Of a stretch of 64,000 nt of DNA, positions 43,870 to 54,900 are shown in pieces. The position numbers were made by a program, and so were the translations under genes. Location of the stretch: NCBI GenBank assembly GCA_947396885.1, contig OX377202.1, positions 70,838,643-70,902,642 of the forward strand. Reading direction: 5' to 3'. The notes beneath the pieces were generated by a model. That model was not told the DNA's origin, searched no databases, and saw only the letters and a list, made by a program, of their open reading frames with translations. Positions within the stretch are counted from its first letter, which is position 1; the number at the start of each line of letters is the position of its first letter. The stretch is from Heligmosomoides polygyrus polygyrus. Its lineage: Eukaryota > Nematoda > Chromadorea > Rhabditida > Heligmosomidae.

Positions 43870-44275
43870 TGTTGGGATCAAGACCAGTGTGGGATAGGGG
43901 GGGGGGGGTTGTAGTTGCGTGGTGTCACCTATTCGTGTTCAGAGAGGTCAGAAGACGTGTCGCCAATGTCACGCAAAGGGCGTCCGAATTCCGAACATGT
44001 GTCATCGGCGTCGTTCAACGGGCGTCTGGGACCCAGACTCTGGGTTTAGAAGACATGTCACCGATGTCGCGCAAAGGACTTCCAGGTTGAAAAGAGGTGT
44101 CATCATTGTCGCGAAATGTCCGGATTCACACGACGTGTCAACGATGTCGTTCTGTCCGGATTGAGAACACATATCACTGACGCCCTTCATCAGGTGCCTG
44201 GGTTCAGAAGAGGTGTCACTGATGTCGCGCAAGGGGTGTTCGGATTCAGACGACGTGTTACCAGTCAAGGTGGGA
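43870..44275. repeat. About 39-48-bp degenerate minisatellite
   Basis: Units with GTGTCA(C/T)(C/T)GATGTCG(C/T)(G/T)CAA and GGATTCAGA/GGTTTAGAAGA recur eight or nine times with a variable period. Related units (GGGATTCAGAGGAC) appear at 48515-48660. The left part includes (TG)n and ten G at 43899-43908. Frames across it are artefacts. Confidence 0.65.
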
Positions 44276-44683
44276 CCAGTAATGGGGGAGCGGTGAAGAG
44301 TGGGGTCCAATGAAGAAGGGAGGGGACGCTGTGCCTGAAAGCGGCGCGGACAAAGGCGCGGGACAGTGCCTGCGGAGACAATTAGCGTCGACTCGCGCAG
44401 TGACACCCGCCGCTTCGCACTCAGCCAGACAGCTCTCGCCGCGGAGGCGATGGTGACCCTGCCAACTACAGGATCCTGTAGGTCGACCAGATTTGGTGTG
44501 ATTACAATCGATAGAGGGATAGGAGGCTCAGACGGCTGGCATTGGTAATCCAGAATATGGGACTGATCTGAACCCTATCATCTTCTATATCAGAATTTCA
44601 AGCTCTATCGAATGAGCCAAGGAAAAATCTTGTCTCAATAACCCTTACAACATTTTTTTCTGGCGCTGTTTAACTTTCATTAA

Positions 44684-44990
44684 ATAAAGGATAAAGGACG
44701 GCGTTACTCAATCCCTTCTGGGATGCGCCAGCGCGTTCTACTTCTACGGGATGTCGTGGAGGCGACATGAATGCGTATTTGGCCATACAATGACTTGCGG
44801 TGGCCAGCCGATGAACAAGTCAGCGCTTTATCCTTCCCAGACAAGTCTGGTACCAATTCACCGACCCCGGAGGGATGGAAGGCTTGGTTGGCCTGGGCGG
44901 GAAACCCGAACCAGGAACCTGGTATCGGGTGCACGCGACAGTCGCGCCTCCTGCGACTGCGCCACACGCGCCCTTCATTAAATATCAGTT
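44684..44990 (-). mobile_element. tRNA-derived SINE, copy 2
   Basis: It has the same structure as the copy at 33.6-33.9 kb, at about 95% identity by eye. On the minus strand it has an A box (TGGCGCAGTCGC), a B box (GGTTCGGGTTTCC) and a body ending in TTTATCC repeats. The flanking duplication TTCATTAAATA (44676-44686 and 44974-44985) differs from copy 1, so the two insertions are independent, although both lie in the same foldback family. Confidence 0.8.
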
Positions 44991-45352
44991 TTTATTTACA
45001 TCAGGCATGCTTCCAGGCTACTGATAAATAAACCATACCATCTCCTGTACTAGAATTTCGAGCTCTATCAAATGACTCAGAAAAACCCTGCCTCAACAAC
45101 CCGTAAAGCGGTTTTTTCAGGCGTTGTTTATTTTTCGCCAAATATCGGTTTTCAGGATGAAATGAGAGACTTGCTTCCAGGCTAAATTTGCATGAGTATT
45201 CCAATTAGATAGACGAGAGCTCTTTTAACAGAAGTTTAAAGCAATAGTTTCAACATTGCATCTCTTAGATCTTTAGCATTTCGCACACACCAAATATCGA
45301 GACTAAGACTGGATAGGTAGTTCATGAAATCTAATGTTCACCGAGAATAAAT

Positions 45353-45646
45353 TCACACACACACACACAGAATCACACAACGCTTCAAATTGCTCGCCCA
45401 GTCGTTTGTGGCTTCTAGCAGTTTTTTGTCCTCGCGTTCCACTGGCAATATACCTGCATAGCCAATGTCTCCTTCACCAATTAACGAGTTAGGAAACACT
45501 GGTGAAATGCTTTGATAAAACTGGAGTGCTTCGAGGTTGCTAGGAGGTCTACCTGTTATCGAATAGAACTCGTCGGGCAATTTCAGACTGTGAACACGCT
45601 CTACGCGCTGAAGGATCATAATGTCGTTTTCAAAAAGGGTGAGCAC
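45353..45646 (-). CDS. Unidentified ORF inside the long-inverted-repeat element
   Basis: The 97-codon frame contains VERVHSLKLPDEFYSITGRP, LEALQFYQSISPVFPNSLIG and REDKKLLEATNDWASNLKR, ending in a (TG)n-encoded tail. Its amino-acid composition is that of an ordinary globular protein, unlike the repeat-derived frames around it. It lies exactly in the loop between the inverted arms. It may be a captured exon of a host gene, or an accessory gene of the element. I do not recognise it, and splice signals at its edges are not clear. Confidence 0.35.
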   Translation of the reverse strand: MLTLFENDIMILQRVERVHSLKLPDEFYSITGRPPSNLEALQFYQSISPVFPNSLIGEGDIGYAGILPVEREDKKLLEATNDWASNLKRCVILCVCV

Positions 45647-46284
45647 TTGGGGTCTCTTAGAGGCCTCCTGGGGTTTCTATCTAACTATACTTCTCGCACA
45701 ATTTCAGCCTGGAAGCATGCCTCGCAGTTAGTTCCGATATAAATAAAAACTGAACTACTATAGAAAAATACACAACGCCTAAAAGCCGCCTTAAAGATTT
45801 TTAGACAGGGTAATTTCTATCTCATTTGATAGAGATCGAAATTCTAGTACAGGAGATAGTAGAATTCACATCAGTAGCGTGGAAGCATGCTTCGTAGTTA
45901 ATTCAGATATAAATAAAAACTGATATATAACAAGTTAAACAGCGCCAGAAAAAAATGTTGTAAGGGTTATTGAGACAAGATTTTTCCTTGGCTCATTCGA
46001 TAGAGCTTGAAATTCTGATATAGAAAACGATAGGGTTCAGATCAGTCCCATATTCTGGATTACCAATGCCAGCCGTCTGAGCCTCCTATCCCTGTATCGA
46101 CTGTAATCACACCAAATCTTGTCGACCTACAGGATCCTGTACTTGGCTGGGTCACCATCGCCGGCGAGAGCTGTCTGGCAGAGTGCGAAGCGGCGGGTGT
46201 CACTGCGCGAGTCGACGTTAATTGTCTCCGCAGGCACTTTCCCGCGCCTTTGCTCGCGCCTGCTCGCTTTCATGCAGAACATCC

Positions 46285-46760
46285 CTCACCCAGTGAAGGG
46301 GGACCGGCGAAAGATAGAGGGATCAGTGAAGAGGGGACCAGTAAATCGAGGTAGTGAAGGTGAGAGAAGTAGTAGGGGCCGACGAAGAGGGGAGACCAGT
46401 GAAGGGTGAACCGGAAAAGGGTGACAACAAAGAAGGAACCACTGAAGAGGAACCAGTAAAAGGGGGACCACTGGTTGGGACCGGTGAAGGAGGGGGGGGG
46501 GGGGGTCCAGTGAACGTGGGGGGGGGGGTGGACCTGTAAAGGGTCCACCTATAAAGGGGAACCAGTGAAGGTGGGAGCAGTAATGGAGAGCGGTGAAGGG
46601 GGTAGGGATTCAGTGAAGGAGACCAATAAATGGGGTTCCAGTGAAGGACCAGTCAAGTGGGGACCAGTAGGGCCCAATAAAGGGAATAAAGGGAACACAA
46701 GTTAAGGAGGTTGAGTAAAGGGTCCAGTAAAAAAACCATTAAAAGGAGATCGTAATTTAT
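46285..46760. repeat. GGACCAGTGAAG-type simple repeat
   Basis: Purine-rich units such as GGGACCAGTGAAGGGGG repeat at about 12-25 bp over nearly 500 bp, with runs of 14 and 11 G at about 46492-46505 and 46518-46528. The same repeat continues left of the foldback element at 44260-44330. Frames on either strand follow the repeat. Confidence 0.75.
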
Positions 46761-47089
46761 AAATAGAACAAGTACTTCAGAGAAAGGATCGCGTACGTGC
46801 AATAGAGGGTGAGGCACCATAGGAGCTGTTTTGAAGATTTTGCCCTACCGTATTCTGCTATACCATTCTATATAGCAAAACCAGTTTTTTTACTGTAATG
46901 AATGAGAGAAGGCCTAAAGAGGACAAGAGGACATTCGGGGTGTTCTGTTCTCCGGGTTTGGGGCGAAGCGTCCAACAAAACGTTTGACGACAAGCCGTTT
47001 AACGTCTGGTTCTCCATAATTCCAAACCAGTCAGTTTTCAACAGGTGAGAAAGGTGAGAAATAAGTGTAAGAGACGAAACAGGGTTAGA
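46760..47089. other. Stretch without recognised features
   Basis: AT-moderate sequence with no open frame of note, no repeat and no motif that I can name. Confidence 0.4.
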
Positions 47090-47602
47090 AGAACCCCTCA
47101 GATCTATCCTAGTCGGGGGGCCATATAACTAAAAAGTATTATATGTAACAAATCCACTTGAGACTTACCGACCGGCTCCTACAGAACAACATAGGACCCT
47201 AAACAAGAAGAAGTCGCAAAGAAAAAGACGAAAAATTACCTTTATTGCGGTAGCCGTCAATGTTGTCTGCCCTCCTCATCATGTTGGATCCTGGTTATAG
47301 CATGTCAGGCGGCGGTCAGCACTCGACACGCGGCTTCATGCGCCCTATTCACAATGTTAGAGCCTGGTTATAACATGTCAGCCGGCGGTCGGCACGCGGC
47401 ATGCATCCATTCCGTCGTTCTTTGCCCGCCGAGACGGTTGTAAACCGTGGCGATTTTTCATTTTTTTTGTATGTTCGTTTGTTTTTGGTTTCTTTTAGAT
47501 TTCAGCTCGTTCTCTAGGCGCCGCTCGGTAAGTCCCAATCCGTTTTGTTATCTACCTTTTAGTTATGTGCCCCCCGGACTAGGATAGATCCAACCCCTCT
47601 TC
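47090..47602. mobile_element. MITE with terminal inverted repeats of about 50 bp
   Basis: The left terminus (GAAGAACCCC, then AGATCTATCCTAGTC, then CATATAACTAAAAAG) is the near reverse complement of the right terminus ending at 47602. The interior has two related segments of about 90 bp (47280-47330 and 47350-47400), each with CCTGGTTATAGCATGTCAG-like sequence. No coding capacity. No clear target duplication. Confidence 0.65.
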
Positions 47603-49030
47603 ACCGCAAGTTTTCCGAAAAGCCGGAGGGGCTCTTCGTGCAGCTTTAGGTGATGATTGTAGGACTGCGTTAAGGCAACATTGACCGCCGCCTAACTGAC
47701 AGAGCTTGGCTGCTGGTACTCACGTTACTTTGTTTTTACTGAATTCCACGGTGTGCATGTCAACGATTTTGCTTAACTTTTCATCTTCACCGAGGGCTCT
47801 CTCAACGTTTTTTTTTTGGAGAAGCACAGTTAGTATACATGTCATGCAGAGAACATATCATATATGTATATAAAAGGAATAAAATTAAGAAAATAAGAGA
47901 ATAACCCAATGACCGCTTTTCGTCAGTTACTATATCTTTATCTTTAATCGGGAGAGGAATCAGTCATGTCTGAAGCTTCGCCGCGCTGTCCGAGGCCCGC
48001 GGCGAATCCCCCCTGCTGACGACACATTAGCTGTTGACGGAAGATGTTGATCGGTTCATCGCATCTAAGGTGCTTATGGAGTAATCATTATCATCTTTAT
48101 CATTATCATTACCATCATTACGAAGCCCACTGCGCTGACCAGAGCTGCAGCGCTGTCCGGAGCTCGCCGCGCTGTCCGAAGTCCGCGGCGACAGTGGGTA
48201 TTTACTGCCAAAGACACACGAACTGTGGACGGTGCATGTTGATCACATCTACATATTTGTTTGGGTGTTTATCGACCAACTACCAGAGAGATGGAAATAA
48301 ATGAACAATCCATGAGGTTTCGAAAGGCGTATCTGTACGTTTGCGTTCCGTACGGGTTCATCCACCTTTACACTTCATTTCCCCTTCATTTTCGCATTCG
48401 ATCTTTACTGCAGTTTCCGCACCTTACGGCTGATTCTTTTTCTTCGTTTTTGTGGGTTTTGACAGAACTTTTTATAAAAATACAGCATGCTTGACTTTTG
48501 TGACTATGGTGCTTGAGAGGATATGCCGCAGACATCGCTCAACGGGTGCCGGGATTCAGAAGACTTGCCGCAGCTGTCATACAGCGTGCATCGGGATGCA
48601 GAGGACCAGTCGTAGCTGTCATTTAATGACTGTGGGGATTCAGAGGACGTGCCTTAGGGCCTCTACAGAGTCTCGCGACAGCACCCCGACAACTCGTCCA
48701 TATCGCTCCCGCCGCAGTGGGACCCAAGCTGCCACTGTGGTGGAGGTTGCGGCACGGACGAGTTGTCGCATAGCCGCCGCGTGCAAAGGGGTTCGTACGT
48801 TAGGTGTCTCCCTGAGTTACGGTTGCGCGCCACCGCCGCCCGCCACCGCCCCGATTACGGAAGCGTGGCTGGCTGTTGGGCCCGCCTTGGTCGATGTGCA
48901 ACGGATGAGCAAAGAACAACATGCGCTGTGGAGCAGACTTTGTGTCGCAGGGTGGTGATTGACGACGTTGTTCATTTCTTGCTCTTTTTTCTCTTTACCC
49001 CTCTAGTTTTCATACGTTTTGGGCACTGAT
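47603..49030. other. Repeat-rich stretch without a supported gene
   Basis: Contains an (ATC/ATT)-rich microsatellite near 48085-48120 and CGCGCTGTCCGAGGCCCGCG repeated in variant form near 47975 and 48165. Units related to the 43.9-kb minisatellite lie at 48515-48660. The 168-codon plus frame at 48452-48958 begins in that repeat and matches no family. Its second half (48680-48958) is GC-rich and might be a real exon, but nothing supports this. Confidence 0.35.
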
Positions 49031-50349
49031 CGACTCCTATTGGGTAAGAGGGGTGGGGGAGGGGGTTCACCTTTTACGCCCTTTAACGAAGGCAATAACG
49101 ATCACGTGCTAGTGAGTACTGTACTCACTAACGAACTATAAAACAAGTAAAAGAAGACACAGGAGAAGTTGAAAAGGGAACATGGCCTGAGCGAAAGCTA
49201 CAAGGTTGTCGTACACTAAAAAAGCGTAAAAAAGGAAGAAACTTGACATGCTGCTCCTACTATCATTTCGACTTCAAAATCTTAGAGGCGGCATGTGGTC
49301 GGGCCGAAAACGTGCAGAAAAGAAAAGTACAGAACAAAAAATAAAAAGGAATCAGGTCCGGTATGGTTCTACACGGAATGTGCTCCACGGCAGCAATGCG
49401 CGCTCCGCTCAGTTCGCCTCATCTCGTAGTGAAATCTCGTCCTTGGTGGGCGCGGCACCAGGTCTGCCTACGGTAATCGAGCGCGTCGCCCCGCCCTTAC
49501 AGCAATGGGAGACATCTAACGTAAAGCACCCACGCAAAGGTCCCCGAGGGCTGCCGCAGTTCATGGCGATTCTCACCCGCAGCGCCAGGAGCTGCAGGTG
49601 AGACCCGCCGGAGGCATGATAAAGGGGTGTCCATAATGGTTCATCTACTTTGAAACATTTTTTAAACGAATTTACATGTTAGGAATATAATAGGTTGGTG
49701 CGTAATTTCTGTCCTTAAAAGGGCTTGACAACCAACAATATAATCACCACTAGTGACGACAAATTGAGGCGTATGGGATCCTGCACTCGAAACGTAACGC
49801 AAAAAAAACCTTAGCACGATAATAGGTAACCTTAATTGCACAGAAAATTTTACTGGCCTTCCAGCCACAAGTTAGCCGTATGAGGTTTAGGAAACACCCT
49901 TGCACAGAAATGCAACAACAAGGCAGACCGTTCTTTTTAGTGTGAGCTATAACTGCATCGGACAGACCTCCCGGACTCAACAAGGCATCGGAGGGAATGC
50001 TGTTAAAGGGCTACCACATTATCTGCGAGCTTCTTGTCAACCTAGGATTTTTTAGTGGAGTTAGAACGACAAAGTGAGAGCAAGCGCAAAATGGTACAGA
50101 ACTGATGAGTTATAAGGAGTGTTCTATTAGATTTCGGGGCTTACATTCAAAAACTCCTAACTTGGCTTAGGAAACGCTTTTTCATAAAAGCGTTTTGCTT
50201 ATTACATCTCTGGCATTCTTAGAGGCGGAAATTGCCGGCAAAAGTGCGCAGTATTGCGCACAGTGACCTCGTGGCACCGCACCACCCGCCGCTGTCATGG
50301 ATGGTCCGCGGCACCCGCAAGACTGCTGTCGGCCTTGTCGTCATCCGCA
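49031..50349. other. Stretch with one 117-codon frame and a mariner-like end
   Basis: The plus frame 49248-49601 contains TRNVLHGSNARSAQFAS and VERVAPPLQQWETSNVKH-like sequence. It is not identified and may be a fragment of a retroelement or gene. TAGGTTGGTGCGTAATTTCT at 49691 is close to the terminal repeat of mariner elements, but no transposase or second end follows. The rest is non-coding. Confidence 0.3.
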
Positions 50350-50626
50350 CATCGTCGAACGTGCGTTTACGCAACCATGATGGCTGACGGGAGGGCTTCA
50401 CAGCAGAGGAGATGCTTCGATCAGGCAGTCAATATCGATAGATAATATCGAGGTTTGCTCTCAGAGCTAACTTATCAGGGTGGTAGTTGCGTGATTCTGT
50501 TGGCCGAAGGAAGCGCTCCACAGCCGAGCTAGTTTTGACCAGGAAATCAATACTTGTCGAGAATGTCGATCTTTTGAGAGATGCTTTCGGTTTTCTCTTG
50601 GACTCAACCGATCAGGGTGGGAGTTG
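50350..50626. repeat. Target repeat of the young gypsy element, left part
   Basis: Two or three units of about 130 bp share GATCAGGGTGG(T/G)AGTTGCGTG and a GATGGCTGACGG- or TTGGCCGAAGG-type segment. The same family lies right of the gypsy at 58410-59130. The retrotransposon therefore landed inside an older dispersed or tandem repeat. Confidence 0.6.
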
Positions 50627-50630
50627 CGTG

Positions 50631-51234
50631 AGTTGCTTCCGGTATGGAACCCAAATGAAGTATTGCACGGCCGTAGACCGCAAGTCAGCGACTACAAGGA
50701 GTACGAGCAATCAGAAACAACTGTTTATTCGGTACAACGTAATACAACCAAAACGAGCGAACGTCTATAAAAGGAAAGTAAGAGTATAATAAAACGGGTA
50801 GGCTAAACGACGGCGGACCCTCGGGAGATCAGAGCGTCCCGGAGGCTCGGGTGGTCCCGTTGCTGTGGTGATCGCTACTCGGAATCCTAGACCAGAGGAA
50901 CGCACTCGCAGGAAACCCCGAATGTGGCAACTGAACTGAGGCGACTAGAGCGAGACTGCGCACAGGGTCAAAGGTAGAAACGCTTTCAGATGGCTCCCGT
51001 AGCCAGAGACAACTAAACCGGTGCTATGAGGCGAGGATGGCGAAGTAGGACCGGTTACCCCCACCAAAACTGTTTCACGATGGCCGCGACCCCCCTTGTC
51101 ATTTTCTTCGCGCCCGATTCTTGGCGCCTCCGACGGTTAAACGACCCAAGCGGCGCAGTACCATTTTCGACCTACCGTTTCCCCCGATCCACCTCAACCG
51201 CCAAGGAAACTGAAAACATGGTTCACTTCTAACA
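50631..51234 (-). repeat. 3' LTR of the young gypsy element
   Basis: On the minus strand it begins TGTTAGAAGTGAACCATG (51234) and ends GGAAGCAACT. It is aligned base for base with 57800-58403. The purine-rich AAGGGAGGGCA precedes it directly and serves as the polypurine tract. On the minus strand the LTR contains TTTTATAGACG, a possible TATA region, near 50770. Confidence 0.9.
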
Positions 51235-51279
51235 TGCCCTCCCTTACTGACAGGACCGTTCCACTCGGTCGAGACGCTC

Positions 51280-51809
51280 TTATACGAGACCATCCGCCGC
51301 TGGTCTCCTAGATCTCGGGTCTCTCCAGTCCCATCTACTACGTTTACCAATTCGTCCAGTTCGGATGTGTGGATATCTCTCGCGACTTGTACGCCTTCGT
51401 CGTGCCGTTTCCAATATGTCTTCCAACTGGACCCATTGGGTCAGCTGCTTTCTGCAAGCCGTATAAAATGCGCACGCCTGCCTTTGTGTCACCGCTGATT
51501 CCGCGTTCTCGACCACACCTAAGACGGCGCAAGGGGCATGCATCTCCACGACGTCTGTCCCTCTCGGCAGCGTATCATGAATCTGTGCTTGGAATGCTGG
51601 TTTTATATGCTTCTCCAGAATTTCTCTCGCTTTTGTCGCTAGCCGCATCCACGCGGCGTCGTTACCGGTTCGGGATCCGGCGACCAGAAATACTTTGCTC
51701 CCGCTGCCACCCACATTGCAACAGCGTCGGCTAGCGCGTTCCACGACCCGACACCATTTTCCGTTGCCGGCAGCACAAAAATTACGTGCTTGATTCTCCT
51801 GTCGAACAT
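51280..51809 (-). CDS. Extra ORF after integrase, unidentified, one frameshift
   Basis: It starts at ATG 51809 (MFDRRIKHVIFVLPATENGV) after the integrase stop and before the polypurine tract. After about 40 codons (AMWVAAGAKYF) the open frame shifts near 51.69 kb to FLVAGSRTGNDAAW, GTDVVEMHAPCAVLGV and YTACRKQLTQWVQLEDIL, and ends at 51280. It occupies the place where some gypsy elements carry env, but it has no signal peptide, no transmembrane helix and no glycoprotein features. The hydrophobic VIFVLPAT strand and the Ala-rich helix suggest a soluble alpha/beta protein. I do not recognise it. Confidence 0.5.
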
Positions 51810-51902
51810 GAACGTTCTTCTCGGATGTATTGGTAGCGAGACGCGGCGCCTGCGCCTTATATACCCCTAGCGTGGAACTCTGGAGAACCTTCTAGAAGGT
51901 TT

Positions 51903-54900
51903 TTACACTTGCCTGATACTATGATGGAGGTCCTGAAACGTCCAGTAGTAGAATACTTCGGTGGTCTGCCACCGTGTTGCCCTCTTCAGTGCGCGGAGTA
52001 TCGCTGGAACGATCATAGCAACACGGGAGGTTTCTCCACATCCCCATAGCGGGTTGACACCGGGTCCATTCTGATTCTCTCGGTCTCTTGACTCCAGCGT
52101 TCCTGAGTACTCCCTCGGTACCGAGGCGTCGCAGGCTGTCCTGAAATACGAAGTTGTCCGTTGGTTTCCTTCTATGTTTACCATAACTCTCGCGCTTCTC
52201 ACACACTCCCCCCTACCACGCGGTTTCCTGCCTGTTCTACCTCTTACGGGATCGTTGCTGATTTCTTCTGGGCACACCCTCAACATGTCCATTTGGATTC
52301 GCAAAGGTTCTTCTTCAGCACCGATGCGTGTTATTAACGCGGAATTCTCACTAGCTTCTATTACTCTGAAGGGGCCGTCCCATTCCGCCGCCAACTTGGG
52401 GTGCTTGCTCCGTCTACGTTCGCAAGGCAGCTTCATGAACACTCTTGCCCCTACCTTAGGCAATCGTTGCTCTTCCACCGCGTGCTTTTTATTAAAATAC
52501 CTCTTCATGTTTTCCCTGTACTTGTCGGCGAACTCTTTCACCTCATCCCGTATGAGCTGCATGCCACGCATCAATTCCGATTTATAGTCGTCCAAGTCAC
52601 ACTGATAGGCCGTCACCGTACCTTCGGGTATCACCGCCGAGGGAATGCACGGGTCGAACCCATGCAGCAAAAAGAAAAGGCTTTCCCCCGTGCCTTCATG
52701 CGGAGTTACGTTGTATGCATATACCGCGTTAGGCAGCCACGTATCCCAGTTATCGGGGCGTTCCACCTTCTTCTTCAGGATTCGCTGCAAGGTTCCGATC
52801 GCTCTTTCACAGACTCCATTCGCCCGGGAATCATAACCTTTCGTGGTGGATCTCCTTACCCCCGCTGCCCGAGCCAGCTCCTCCATCGCCTGGTTCACAA
52901 ACTCTGCTCCCAAATCCGAATGCAGCGGCCAGCGCCCGTTCTCGCATATCCATCTTTGGAATAAGGTCGTCGCAACTGTCGGAGCACTCTTGTTCGGGAT
53001 CGCGTAGGCCCCGAGCCATTTAGAAAAATGATCGACGAGGACCACGACATACTTCATTCCCGGTGTGCTCATACCCATTTCAAGGAGATCCACACAAACC
53101 AGATCGAAAGGTCTGCTCGCTATCATGGGTTTCAGGCCCGGACACAGCGCCTGCCGCGGGTTAGTCAGGAAGCACTCTCGACAGCCTCTTACCCACTTGG
53201 CGATGTCCTGCTGCATCCCTTCCCAAAAATACTCGTTTCCCTAGTACCCGCGCCATCTTTTTCGCAGCAAAATGTCCGGCTAGAGCTCCTCGATGGGCCT
53301 CGTCGAACACTTCCCGCCTCCTAGCATGTGGCACCACCACGACCGCCTCACCGTCTTCTCGGAATAACTTCAGATTTCCATCTTCCACAGTGAAATCAGC
53401 GACTTTCAACCGCCTGCTCGTTCGTGGTAACTGGACCTCTCGATCTAAGTCTCCCTTGCGCAACAATTCCATAACCTCGCCGTAAACCGGGTCCGCTTCC
53501 AACTCTACCAGCCATTTCGACGGCATGTCTGCAACCACGGCACCCACTACACTCTCCAGCCCTCCTTCTTCCTGGTCGGCGTCCCGTGCAAGATACGGTA
53601 CCCCCCTTGACAGCGCATCCGCGACCGGGTTTGCCTTCCCTTTCACGTATTCTATCTTAACTCGGTATTGTTGAATTTCCAACGCCCATCGCAACACCCG
53701 ACCCGAGATATTTGTCCGTCTGAACAGCGCCGTTAGGGGGAGGTGATCCGTCCGCAATACTACGTCCATGCCATATACAAAAAAAATGGAACTTGCGTAA
53801 TGCGAAAACAACGGCGATGGCTTCTGCGTCGGTCACATGATAATTCTTTTCGGCCTTAGTGAGGCTACGCGATGCAAAATACACCGGATGCAGAAGCTCG
53901 CCTAGTCCTTCCTGACATAAGACCGCTCCTATCCCTGATTGGGATGCGTCCGTGTATACTATAAACGGTCGGTTCCCCATTCTTGCCGCTTCGGCATCGG
54001 GCTGTCCCAACACGGGGGTGCTACTAAGGGCCTCCTTCAACCGCACGAACGCCTCCTCTTGCTCTGAATCCCATTTCCAGGATGCTTTTCGGCTTGTGAG
54101 CTCAAACAACGGGCGCGCGATCTTTGCAAAGTTCCAAATAAATTTCCTATAGTAGCCACACATGCCCAGGAAGGTTCTCAACTCCACCAGACTCGCTGGC
54201 TTAGGATACTGCCGAACCCTCTCGACCTTATCCGGATCCACCCGCACACCTTGGCCACTAACTCGGTGCGCTAGAAAGGCTATTTCTTCCTCCAGAAACG
54301 TGCATTTCTGTGGCTTGAGTTTCAAATTGGCTTCAGGGCTTGCAACACCTCACGCAGTACTTCATAGTGCCGTTCTTTCGATTCCGTGGCGATGAGAATG
54401 TCATCGATGTAAACGAACACCTCTTTGTCTTTTCGCTCTCCGAGCACCCTATCCATCAGTCGCTGGAATTCGGCGGGGGAGGTACTAAGTCCAAACGGTA
54501 ATACCGTGAACTAAAACAGCCCTTCCAACGTCGTGAAAGCGCTCTTCGACCTGGCCTCCCGCGATAAAGGTATTTGCCAGTACCCCGAGCACAGATCCAG
54601 ACTGGTGAATACCCTCTTCCCCTGCAGGCTCTGCAGCATGGCATCCACAGTAGGCAATGGGTACGCATCTTGTCGGGTGTGCTTATTTAGCTCTCGATAA
54701 TCCACACATAGCCGCAGTGACCCGTCCTTTTTCCGTACCAACACTACCGGGGAAGCCCATGGAGAATGCGAACGCTCGATAATGCCCCGCTCCAACAGGT
54801 CCCTTAGAATCACCTTCAACTCCTCTCTAGCTCCTATTGGTACCGGTCTCGTCCGTTGCCTTATGGGCGGAGTCTCCCCCGTGTCTATCTCGTGAGTCAC

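Larger units (their letters stand above)
44333..46274. mobile_element. Long-inverted-repeat element with an enclosed ORF
   Basis: Outer arms 44333-44683 and 45928-46274 are reverse complements. Shared markers are AAAGGCGCGGG, GTGCCTGCGGAGACAATTA and CGCCGCTTCGCACTC. Complementarity continues inward (44978-45120 against 45770-45927), giving arms of more than 500 bp if the SINE is left out. About 450 bp of unpaired centre carries a 98-codon minus frame. Both flanks are the same GGACCAGTGAAG-type repeat, so the element split that array. Long arms around foreign-looking DNA resemble MULE or foldback elements; no transposase is visible. Confidence 0.75.

Noticed and set aside
46270..46548. Pro- and His-rich minus-strand frame
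   Set aside because: Encoded by the purine-rich simple repeat read backwards.
51280..51809. Envelope gene of the gypsy element
   Set aside because: The position fits, but no signal peptide, transmembrane helix or glycoprotein pattern is present.
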